Source: Dechloromonas denitrificans
Lineage (GTDB): Bacteria > Pseudomonadota > Gammaproteobacteria > Burkholderiales > Rhodocyclaceae
DNA: 64,000 bases
Assembly (NCBI RefSeq): GCF_020510665.1
Contig: NZ_CP075187.1
Span: 2,594,501 to 2,658,500, forward strand
Direction: 5' to 3'
Shown: piece by piece, positions 56,135 through 63,072 of the stretch
How positions within the stretch are numbered: the stretch's first letter is position 1
How the letters are laid out: each line of letters opens with the position of its first letter
Position numbers and translations under genes: made by a program
Notes under the pieces: model-generated
Database searches by the model: none
What the model was told of the DNA's origin: nothing
Seen by the model: the letters and a program-made list of their open reading frames with translations, nothing else

Positions 56135-58504
56135 TCAGCCGGCTTTCTGCATATTCGATTTAGCCATACCGGCAATTGCCGAGACATCAAGGATCAGCGC
56201 CACATGGCCATCTCCCATGATGGTTGCGCCGGACACGCCAGCGACACGCCGGTAATTCGCCTCGAGACTCTTGATGACTACCTGATGCTGCCCCACCAGC
56301 GCATCGACAAAAAGCGCCGCTTTTGTCCCATCAGCATCGAGCACGACCATGATGCCCTGCGTGAAATCGCTCCAGCCTGACTTGATGTTGAAGACTTCGT
56401 GCAAAACGACCACTGGCAAATATTCGCCACGAACCTGAATGACGCGCGCCTGATTCGACAGGGTTTTAATATCGCCCTGTTGCGGCTGCAAGGATTCGAC
56501 CACGTAGGAGAGCGGCAAGATATAAGTCTGGTCGCCGACTGCCACGGACATTCCGTCGAGAATGGCCAGCGTCAGCGGCAAACGTACCGTCATTCGCGTG
56601 CCGACCCCGAGCATCGACTCGATTTCGACCCGACCGCCCATCGCCTGGATATTGCGACGGACCACATCCATGCCAACCCCACGTCCGGAAACATCAGTGA
56701 CCTGATCTGCGGTGGAAAATCCAGCCTCAAAAATCAGGTTGAACACTTCAGCATCCGTCATCTGATCGGAAACCTGCAGCCCTTTTTCACGCGCCTTGGC
56801 GAGAATCTTGTTTCGCGGCAACCCGGCACCATCGTCGCCAACCTCGATAACGATGTTGCCACCCTGATGATAGGCCCGGAGCGTAATGGTCCCAACCGGA
56901 CTCTTGCCTGCGGCGACGCGCTTTTCCGGCGACTCGATGCCATGATCAAGGCTGTTCCGGATCAAGTGGGTCAGCGGATCGGTAATCCGTTCGATCAGGC
57001 TCTTGTCGAGCTCAGTTGTTTCACCGGAAGTTTTCAACTCGACCTGCTTGCCCAGCTTGCCTGACAAGTCACGCACAACGCGAGGAAAGCGCGAGAAGAC
57101 AAAGGAAATCGGCATCATCCGGATGGACATCACGGACTCTTGCAAATCACGCGTATTACGCTCCAGCTGGGCCAAGCCGTTGATCAGGCGCTCAGGTGCA
57201 CTTTCCTGCATCTGGGTCGAGGTCTGGAGCAACATTGCCTGGGTAATCACCAGTTCGCCAACCAGATTGATCAGTTGATCAACTTTTTCGATACTGACAC
57301 GAATCGATGAGTCGGAAGCCGCCTGAGCACCACCACCAGTACGCACTACGCGGGCGGGTGCTTCAGCAACAGGCTTGGATGCAACCAATGCCACACTGGC
57401 CGGCTCAAGCGCGGGAGTATCGGCTGAGGGTTCAGGGACCGGCGCAACAAGCGGTTCAAAAAAACCGAATCCATCACCCTGCTCGGCAACAGGGGTGGCA
57501 TTAACGACGGCGGATGGGACTGGTGCGATCGGTTCAAAAAAACCGTAGCCGCCCCCCTCCTCAACGCCGCTCGCTACTGGCGCAGGAGACTGCACCGGCA
57601 GCGGTTCAAAAAAGCCATAGGAAGCATCGTCGACCGCAGCTTCCGGGAAAGAGGATCCGTCCGCTTGCTCAGGCGCCTCAAAGAAACCATAACCCCGATC
57701 GTCATCCGGCACCCCGGGAGAATCATCGAAGAAACCAAAGGCCGAAGTCCCGTTATCAGCGACTGACTTGTCTTCAGTAACACGCCAGGCACCGTTATCC
57801 GCAATGAAGTCGATCTGATCGGCAAAATCGTCCTGCGCAGATTGGGTGGTCAGGCGAAGTTGCCAAAAGCCTGCGTTGTTTGCGGCAGCCTCCGGACGGA
57901 CCAAGACTTCCAGCTCTCCGTAACCACGCAACTCATCAAGCAAATTGGCGACGCCTTCGCCGCGGGCAGAAATTTCTGTCGGAACGAACTGGATATCGAA
58001 AACGTGCTTGCCTTCGAGTCCTGCGGTCGACGCTGAATCAACGGCATTTTCTACCGGCACAACGACAGGGCCAGACTTTGGCTGAGTCTCTGCGATATTG
58101 GCGGGTGACGGCGCTTCATCGGATGACAATTGACGCAGACGGGCACAAATTTCTTCAACCGCCTTGGGATCGGTCTCCCCTCTGCCTTGGTGCGCTTCGA
58201 GCATCTCGCGCAATTGATCCCCGCATTGCAGGAAGGCATCGACCATATCGGCGCGCAACGCGAGTTCCTGCTTCCGAATGCGGTCAAGCAGGTTTTCCAG
58301 GATGTGCGTCGTTTCAGCCAGGTCGGTAAAGCCGAAAGTACCCGCACTGCCCTTGATCGAATGCGCGGCCCGAAAGATGGCATTGAGTTGCTCGGAATCT
58401 GGATTTTCAAGATCCAGATCAAGCAGAAGCGACTCCATTGCCGCCAGATGCTCTGCCGATTCCTCGAAGAACACCTGGTAGAACTGACTCATGTCGATAG
58501 CCAT
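56135..58504 (-). CDS. cheA: Chemotaxis histidine kinase CheA (copy 2)
   Basis: The 789-residue kinase has an Hpt domain with His48 (FRAAHSIKGSAGTFGF) and a probable P2-like domain at about 160-240. A Pro/Ala/Gly-rich linker (about 250-345) carries five repeats of the form (Y/F)GFF(E/D), spaced about 20-25 residues. The dimerisation and HATPase domains (LTHLIRNSLDHGIE, VGDDGAGL, GRGVGMDVVRRNI) and a CheW domain complete it. It belongs to motA-motB-cheY-cheA-cheW-MCP-cheRDB and is probably the main CheA for the flagellar receptors. Confidence 0.95.
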   Translation of the reverse strand: MAIDMSQFYQVFFEESAEHLAAMESLLLDLDLENPDSEQLNAIFRAAHSIKGSAGTFGFTDLAETTHILENLLDRIRKQELALRADMVDAFLQCGDQLREMLEAHQGRGETDPKAVEEICARLRQLSSDEAPSPANIAETQPKSGPVVVPVENAVDSASTAGLEGKHVFDIQFVPTEISARGEGVANLLDELRGYGELEVLVRPEAAANNAGFWQLRLTTQSAQDDFADQIDFIADNGAWRVTEDKSVADNGTSAFGFFDDSPGVPDDDRGYGFFEAPEQADGSSFPEAAVDDASYGFFEPLPVQSPAPVASGVEEGGGYGFFEPIAPVPSAVVNATPVAEQGDGFGFFEPLVAPVPEPSADTPALEPASVALVASKPVAEAPARVVRTGGGAQAASDSSIRVSIEKVDQLINLVGELVITQAMLLQTSTQMQESAPERLINGLAQLERNTRDLQESVMSIRMMPISFVFSRFPRVVRDLSGKLGKQVELKTSGETTELDKSLIERITDPLTHLIRNSLDHGIESPEKRVAAGKSPVGTITLRAYHQGGNIVIEVGDDGAGLPRNKILAKAREKGLQVSDQMTDAEVFNLIFEAGFSTADQVTDVSGRGVGMDVVRRNIQAMGGRVEIESMLGVGTRMTVRLPLTLAILDGMSVAVGDQTYILPLSYVVESLQPQQGDIKTLSNQARVIQVRGEYLPVVVLHEVFNIKSGWSDFTQGIMVVLDADGTKAALFVDALVGQHQVVIKSLEANYRRVAGVSGATIMGDGHVALILDVSAIAGMAKSNMQKAG
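57452..57742 (-). repeat. Five (Y/F)GFF(E/D) repeats in the CheA linker
   Basis: Within the coding sequence of CheA copy 2 the motifs FGFFDD, YGFFEA, YGFFEP, YGFFEP and FGFFEP occur at about 20-25-residue spacing (residues about 254-350). On the plus strand they show as a repeated GGTTCAAA-AAACC-type block. The codons differ between copies, so the repeat is kept at protein level. They follow a P2-like domain and resemble a multivalent short linear motif. Confidence 0.8.
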
Positions 58505-58593
58505 GCTACCCCCTCACCACGGCTGCGCCCAAAGTCGCGGCCGGAAATCGAATGCAAGGAATACCAGCCAAAGGCTGGTTTGCCGACATCGGC

Positions 58594-58959
58594 TTATCCG
58601 ATGACCTTGCGCACGACTTCAATCAGTTTCTGCGGATCAAACGGTTTGACCAGCCAACCAGTCGCTCCGGCAGCGCGCCCCTGAGCCTTCATGGCATCGG
58701 AGGACTCGGTCGTCAGCATCAGGATCGGCGTTGACGCGTATTGCGGCATACCACGCAGATTTTTAATCAGGGACAATCCATCCATGCGCGGCATATTCTG
58801 GTCGGTCAAGACCAGATTGACGCTTCTCGTCTTGGCTTTGTCGAGGCCATCCATCCCATCAACGGCTTCAATTACATCGTAGCCAGCACTTTTCAGGGTG
58901 AACGACACCATCTGACGGATGGAGGCGGAGTCATCAACTGCAAGAATGGTTTTTGCCAT
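58594..58959 (-). CDS. cheY: Chemotaxis response regulator CheY (copy 2)
   Basis: The 121-residue single receiver domain has Asp9/Asp10, phospho-acceptor Asp53 (LVLTDQNMPRMDG), Thr83 and Lys105. The aromatic switch position is Trp102 instead of the usual Tyr. It differs clearly from the CheY at 45283-45678 and may serve as phosphate sink or a CheA-copy-2-specific output. It follows motB and precedes cheA copy 2. Confidence 0.95.
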   Translation of the reverse strand: MAKTILAVDDSASIRQMVSFTLKSAGYDVIEAVDGMDGLDKAKTRSVNLVLTDQNMPRMDGLSLIKNLRGMPQYASTPILMLTTESSDAMKAQGRAAGATGWLVKPFDPQKLIEVVRKVIG

Positions 58960-58977
58960 TTTTTCCTCGTATATAAA

Positions 58978-59079
58978 TCAGAACAACTCAACTTCACCGC
59001 TGTCGTAGCCGGTTTGACTGACTGGATTGTTGCTTACGCCCTGTTTAAGAGCATTCAATTTTTCGGAGAGCATGTCCAC
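58978..59079 (-). CDS. Possible 33-residue protein between motB and cheY
   Basis: A short frame on the minus strand starts at GTG (59079), with AGGG placed 5 bases before it, and ends at TGA (58978-58980), 18 bases before cheY. An ATG 6 bases later is an alternative. The product begins with an amphipathic helix (DMLSEKLNALKQG) and ends YDSGEVELF. The tail resembles the C-terminus of CheD (GDVELFI). It lies in the 150-base gap between motB and cheY, which is otherwise unexplained. I do not recognise a family. Confidence 0.5.
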   Translation of the reverse strand: MDMLSEKLNALKQGVSNNPVSQTGYDSGEVELF

Positions 59080-59111
59080 ATGTTCCCTCAGATCCCGATC
59101 AACGGGCAGAC

Positions 59112-60059
59112 CTAACCCGAGGTGCCTTTTGCGACGCCAGGCAGAATCAGACCTTGGGGTACTGTTTCCGGATTGGCCACTTCAGACTCCGGCCCCTCTT
59201 CCTGCAGGATTGCATCCTCGGTCCGCTGGTTCAAGACAACGATACTAATGCGCCGGTTGACGGAGTTCAGCGGGTCATTCTTGTCGAACAAGACAGTGGA
59301 TGCCAAACCGACCACTCTCAAGACCTTGCCGTCCTCAAGCCCCCCCTGAACCAACTCGCGCCGTGAAGCATTGGCCCGGTTGGCGGACAACTCCCAATTC
59401 GAAAAGCCCTGGGCGCCCCCGACGAATTGCGCCGCATCGGTATGCCCTGCCAGGCTGATCCGGTTGCTGACACCATTTAATGCTTTTCCGATCTGGCGAA
59501 GGATGTCTCGCGTGTAGGGCTTCAAATCGGCACTACTTGAGTCGAACATCGGGCGGTTTTGCTCATCGACGATCTGAATCCGCAAACCTTCGGAAGTAAT
59601 ATCCAGCAGCATCTGCTTTTTGAATTGCGCAAGCTGCGGGCTTTGCTCGATCATTTTTTGTATGTCGGCTTTGAGAACCTCAAGACGCTCCTGCTCTTTG
59701 CGACGAAATTCAACCTGAGCCTCCTTCGAGAACGAGGTTGTTTTCCTTGCCTCGACATCCCCTTGCTTGACCTGTCCGGCCTGGCGCGTCAAATCCTTGC
59801 CCCCGCCCTGCAACACACTGGTTGCATCGCCAGACCCGCTCCCCCCGGCCTGAGCAACCTTTACCGGATTCTGAAAGAAGGAAGCAATACCTTGCAGATC
59901 CCCCTTGGCCGTGGAACCCAGCAACCACATTAAAAGGAAAAATGCCATCATTGCCGTCACAAAGTCGGCATAGGCAATTTTCCACGCACCGCCGTGCGCT
60001 CCGCCCGCAATGACTTTCTTGCGTTTGATGACTATAGGGCGGGTAGAGTCGTCGCTCAT
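59112..60059 (-). CDS. motB: Flagellar stator protein MotB
   Basis: MotB anchors the stator and forms the ion path with MotA. The 315-residue product has one membrane helix (about 25-48) with the critical aspartate in YADFVTAMMAFFLLMWLLG, a plug/linker region and an OmpA domain (about 190-290: SLAGHTDAAQFVGG, NWELSANRANASRREL). It lies 28 bases after motA. MotD at 34475-35290 is the second MotB-type protein. Confidence 0.96.
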   Translation of the reverse strand: MSDDSTRPIVIKRKKVIAGGAHGGAWKIAYADFVTAMMAFFLLMWLLGSTAKGDLQGIASFFQNPVKVAQAGGSGSGDATSVLQGGGKDLTRQAGQVKQGDVEARKTTSFSKEAQVEFRRKEQERLEVLKADIQKMIEQSPQLAQFKKQMLLDITSEGLRIQIVDEQNRPMFDSSSADLKPYTRDILRQIGKALNGVSNRISLAGHTDAAQFVGGAQGFSNWELSANRANASRRELVQGGLEDGKVLRVVGLASTVLFDKNDPLNSVNRRISIVVLNQRTEDAILQEEGPESEVANPETVPQGLILPGVAKGTSG

Positions 60060-60087
60060 TTATCTGGCTCAGTTTTATGTAGCGTCG

Positions 60088-60945
60088 TTACTTGCCTTTA
60101 CGTGACTTGAGGTCTTCCTCAAGCTCACGGAAACTCGGGCGAGAATGCGAGTTCAGCGTTTTGCGCCCGAACTCTACGGCGACCTGAGGGGCATAACCGG
60201 ACATCGAAGCCAGCAGCACCATTTTGATCATCTGGTAAATTTTTGCGTCTTCGTGGGCTTTTTGTTCAAGCAATTTGGCAACCGGTTCGACAAAACCATA
60301 GGCAATCAGAATACCCAAGAAGGTACCGACCAACGCACCGCCGATCATTTTGCCAAGAACAGCCGGAGGACTGCCCACCGAGCCCATCACGTTAACCACG
60401 CCCATCACCGCAACCACAATACCGAACGCAGGAACCGAACCGGCGATATTTGCCACTACGTGACCAGGTTCGGCAGCTTCGTGATGATGCGTTTCCAGTT
60501 CAACGTCCATCAGACTTTCGATTTCAACCGTATTCAGATTACCACCCACCATCATGCGCAAGTAATCGGTGACGAACTCCATCACATGATGGTCGTGCAC
60601 CAACCCAGGGTACTTGCTGAAAATAGGGCTGGCATCCGGGTTTTCGATGTCACTTTCGATCGACATCAGCCCCTCTTTGCGCACCTTGCCAAGAATTTCA
60701 AACAGCATGGCCAGCGCATCGATGTAATACGCCTTGGTGAATTTTGAGCCCTTCAAGATACCGGGCACGGCACCAACAGTCGCCTTGATGACGCCAATAC
60801 TGTTCGAAGCGATGAAGTATCCGATCGTCAAACCAATAATGGCAACGTATTCAAGCGGGACCCATAGCGCAAGAAGACTGCCGTGAACAGCATAAGTGCC
60901 CAGCGCAGCCGCAAGAATGACGACATAACCAATGATCAGAAACAT
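60088..60945 (-). CDS. motA: Flagellar stator protein MotA
   Basis: MotA forms the ion channel with MotB and pushes on FliG. The 285-residue product has four membrane helices (about 3-20, 30-50, 165-190, 200-222) and the conserved segments VPAFGIVVAVMGVVNVM and LVGTFLGILIAYGFVEP. It heads the motA-motB-cheY-cheA operon. No strong sigma-28 or sigma-54 promoter was found in the 169 bases upstream. Confidence 0.96.
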   Translation of the reverse strand: MFLIIGYVVILAAALGTYAVHGSLLALWVPLEYVAIIGLTIGYFIASNSIGVIKATVGAVPGILKGSKFTKAYYIDALAMLFEILGKVRKEGLMSIESDIENPDASPIFSKYPGLVHDHHVMEFVTDYLRMMVGGNLNTVEIESLMDVELETHHHEAAEPGHVVANIAGSVPAFGIVVAVMGVVNVMGSVGSPPAVLGKMIGGALVGTFLGILIAYGFVEPVAKLLEQKAHEDAKIYQMIKMVLLASMSGYAPQVAVEFGRKTLNSHSRPSFRELEEDLKSRKGK

Positions 60946-61114
60946 ATGGAACCCCCGACCGCGCCGATATCAAGCCGACGCAGATGTCCTTATTAGTGTT
61001 CGCCATTGTAGCCACAGGCATCGACCGAGTGCAAAGGAAGAAATGCGTTTCCCCTTGCTCCATTGGTGATTCCGGGACTTGGCGAGTGATAAACTGCCCA
61101 ATCTCTTACCGCCC
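60946..61114. other. Intergenic region between motA and the Nudix gene
   Basis: This 169-base divergent region must hold the motA promoter. The best sigma-28-like candidate on the minus strand (CTTGATAT near 60970 with a poor -35) matches too weakly to call. No sigma-54 site with the proper spacing is present. No further ORF was seen. Confidence 0.5.
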
Positions 61115-61684
61115 ATGCTTTCGATGATTCGCTACTGCAATTCTTGTGGCGCCACTGTCACCCGCTTGATTCCTGCCGGCGACACCATGTTCCGCCACGT
61201 CTGCTCTCTGTGCGGACACATTCACTACGAAAATCCACGAATGATCGTGGGCTGCATCGCCGAATGGTCAGGAAAAATATTACTTTGCCGACGCGCGATT
61301 GAGCCTCGAAAAGGATTCTGGACGCTTCCCGCCGGCTTCATGGAAAACGGGGAGACGACGGCACAAGCTGCCAAACGCGAAACACTGGAAGAATCCGGGG
61401 CGACAGTCGAAATTGACCAGGCATTTGCGATGTTCAGCATGGCTGAAATCAATCAAGTACATCTTTTTTACCGTGGGAAACTCTCATCCCCCAGTTATGC
61501 CGCAGGCGAAGAAAGCCTGGAAGTTGCCCTGTTCTTACCCGAAGATATTCCTTGGAAAACGCTATCTTTTGAAAGCGTCCATCATTGCATCGCCCTTTAT
61601 TTAAAGGATCGCGACGCGGGAAGCTTCAACTTTCACGAAGCTGAACTGAGCGCACTGGAGTCTCACTCAGCAAGCCAAGAGTGA
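61115..61684 (+). CDS. Nudix hydrolase with N-terminal zinc ribbon
   Basis: The product is about 189 residues. A zinc ribbon (CNSCG ... CSLCG, residues about 6-31) precedes a Nudix domain with a complete Nudix box, GFMENGETTAQAAKRETLEE (about residues 76-95). Such proteins cleave nucleoside diphosphate derivatives such as ADP-ribose or NADH; the substrate is not shown. The start is uncertain: ATG at 61115 or 61124, while the open frame extends to 61079. The 3' end overlaps the TonB-like gene by 22 bases, tail to tail. Confidence 0.88.
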   Translation: MLSMIRYCNSCGATVTRLIPAGDTMFRHVCSLCGHIHYENPRMIVGCIAEWSGKILLCRRAIEPRKGFWTLPAGFMENGETTAQAAKRETLEESGATVEIDQAFAMFSMAEINQVHLFYRGKLSSPSYAAGEESLEVALFLPEDIPWKTLSFESVHHCIALYLKDRDAGSFNFHEAELSALESHSASQE

Positions 61685-62346
61685 ATCGGCACTACGAAGC
61701 TGAATGCTGATTGCCCCAGGGCATCAGGTACAGGCGTAAAGCCGACCGCCCTTTTGAGCAATTCATAGGCGAAATCATCCAGCGCGCGATTTCCACTAGA
61801 ACGCTCCAGAATGACACCGGGAGTGTTGCTGCCGCGCATGCTTTCGACCCGCAACAACACGACATTTTCTGCCAGGCCCCCTGTTGTCACAACGCCGGGG
61901 GGACGCCATCCCTGCATTCTTCTTGCCAGATCAAAGCGATATTGCTGGATTCCCTCGCGATTAACGACACTCCCGCTATCAGCCGTCAAATCAGACTTGG
62001 CTGACCGGATACCAGACTCAGTGTTCCGTATGGCAGCTTTGGTTGCTGCGGCACTAGAAGCACGCTCACCGAGTTCAGCTTTTTTCGGATTTAGTGACCG
62101 TTGACCGCGACGTTGCGCCGCCAGCACCTGTTTTCCTGCCAAAAAATCAGGTGTTTGTTCACTTTCCTGCGGTTCAACTCGGGCAGGAGCAATCGTTACG
62201 TCGATCCGTCTTGCTGGCCGAGCAGCACCTTTTGAGACGGCAGTCCAGATCCCTAGAAAAGACAGGTGAACCACTAAAGAAAGCAGAAGTGCCTTAAATA
62301 GTTTTCTTGTTCCCAAAAACAAAATCCCCCGGCAGAAAACCTGCAC
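61663..62346 (-). CDS. TonB-like C-terminal domain protein
   Basis: The 227-residue protein has one N-terminal membrane helix (about 18-38), a basic/Ala-rich periplasmic linker and a C-terminal TonB-like domain (about 145-225) with RGSNTPGVILERSSGNRALDDFAYELLKRA in outline. No ExbBD genes are nearby. The frame begins at GTG 62346, which lies inside a strong hairpin. A TTG at 62316, preceded by GGGGGA, is an alternative start. Function is unknown beyond the domain. Confidence 0.75.
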   Translation of the reverse strand: MQVFCRGILFLGTRKLFKALLLSLVVHLSFLGIWTAVSKGAARPARRIDVTIAPARVEPQESEQTPDFLAGKQVLAAQRRGQRSLNPKKAELGERASSAAATKAAIRNTESGIRSAKSDLTADSGSVVNREGIQQYRFDLARRMQGWRPPGVVTTGGLAENVVLLRVESMRGSNTPGVILERSSGNRALDDFAYELLKRAVGFTPVPDALGQSAFSFVVPIHSWLAE

Positions 62347-62352
62347 GGGGGA
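62325..62352 (-). terminator. Terminator after the ccoG-ccoH-DUF3149 unit
   Basis: TCCCCCG(GCAG) and (CTGC)CGGGGGA form a strong stem of 7 plus 4 pairs with a bulge. On the minus strand it is followed by TTTTGTTTTT. It terminates transcription coming from ccoG-ccoH-DUF3149, and it overlaps the first codons annotated for the TonB-like gene, which argues for a later start there. Confidence 0.75.
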
Positions 62353-62387
62353 ATAATCCGCCCATCAGGGCGAAATGACAAATAAAT

Positions 62388-62528
62388 TTACTTGCCGAGA
62401 CCGCGGGACTCTTCCTCAACCTTACTGGAATACAACTTGCCCATGATCACCCCGATCACCAAGACGCCAACAATAACGCCCAAGCTCATCAGGCCAATAT
62501 CACTGCCAAACAATAGTTCCCATGCCAT
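62388..62528 (-). CDS. DUF3149 family membrane miniprotein
   Basis: The 46-residue protein begins MAWELLFGSDIGLMSLGVIV, continues with a single membrane helix (about 12-30) and ends in a charged tail (SSKVEEESRGLGK). This pattern is the DUF3149 family, found mainly in betaproteobacteria. A very strong SD (GGGAGGTGA) precedes the ATG. It lies downstream of ccoH, probably in the same transcript. Function is unknown. Confidence 0.88.
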   Translation of the reverse strand: MAWELLFGSDIGLMSLGVIVGVLVIGVIMGKLYSSKVEEESRGLGK

Positions 62529-62552
62529 ATGTCACCTCCCGTAGCTAAAAAA

Positions 62553-63071
62553 TTACTTCTCAAGTTTGGTTTCCAGCCGAAGCGGCTCGCCAGAATCAGC
62601 AACCCACTCCCCTTGCAAGCGCCACTGGCCAGCCGGATCCTCTATTGAAATTACCCAACGACCACCCACATCAGCAAGCAATTGCCCACTGTAAAACCCT
62701 TGCCCTTCTGCTTTCATCTCGACCAGTTGATCCTGTCCGGCACGAGTCGGATGCGCCAATTTCACCACAAGCGTCTCGGGCAACGAGACCTCGGCGGCCG
62801 CACCAAGCAGTAACCGAACCTTGCCGTCCGAGCGCATCAAATCCGCATGCAAACCAAGAGCGCTCGCCTGATGATCACGATGCATTCGCTGATTGACGGC
62901 AAGTCCCTGCTTGTAATAATCATCAGTAACCAGACCGTCATTACTGACTACTGCCAGCCAGACAGTTACAACACCAGCGACAATCACCAAACCCGGCCCA
63001 GCCATCAAGATCCAGGGCCAAGGGTGTTTATACCAGGCTGATTTATCACGCATCGTCATTGAAATACTCAT
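62553..63071 (-). CDS. ccoH: FixH/CcoH cytochrome oxidase assembly protein
   Basis: The 172-residue product has one N-terminal membrane helix (about 18-42) and a periplasmic domain with DGLVTDDYYKQGLAVNQ, typical of the FixH family. CcoH helps assemble or stabilise cbb3-type cytochrome oxidase. It begins 1 base after the ccoG stop. The cbb3 structural genes are not in this window. Confidence 0.9.
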   Translation of the reverse strand: MSISMTMRDKSAWYKHPWPWILMAGPGLVIVAGVVTVWLAVVSNDGLVTDDYYKQGLAVNQRMHRDHQASALGLHADLMRSDGKVRLLLGAAAEVSLPETLVVKLAHPTRAGQDQLVEMKAEGQGFYSGQLLADVGGRWVISIEDPAGQWRLQGEWVADSGEPLRLETKLEK

Positions 63072-63072
63072 A

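Noticed and set aside
60960..60990. Sigma-28 promoter for motA
   Set aside because: The best match has only GATA in the -10 box and a poor -35 box; below a credible level.
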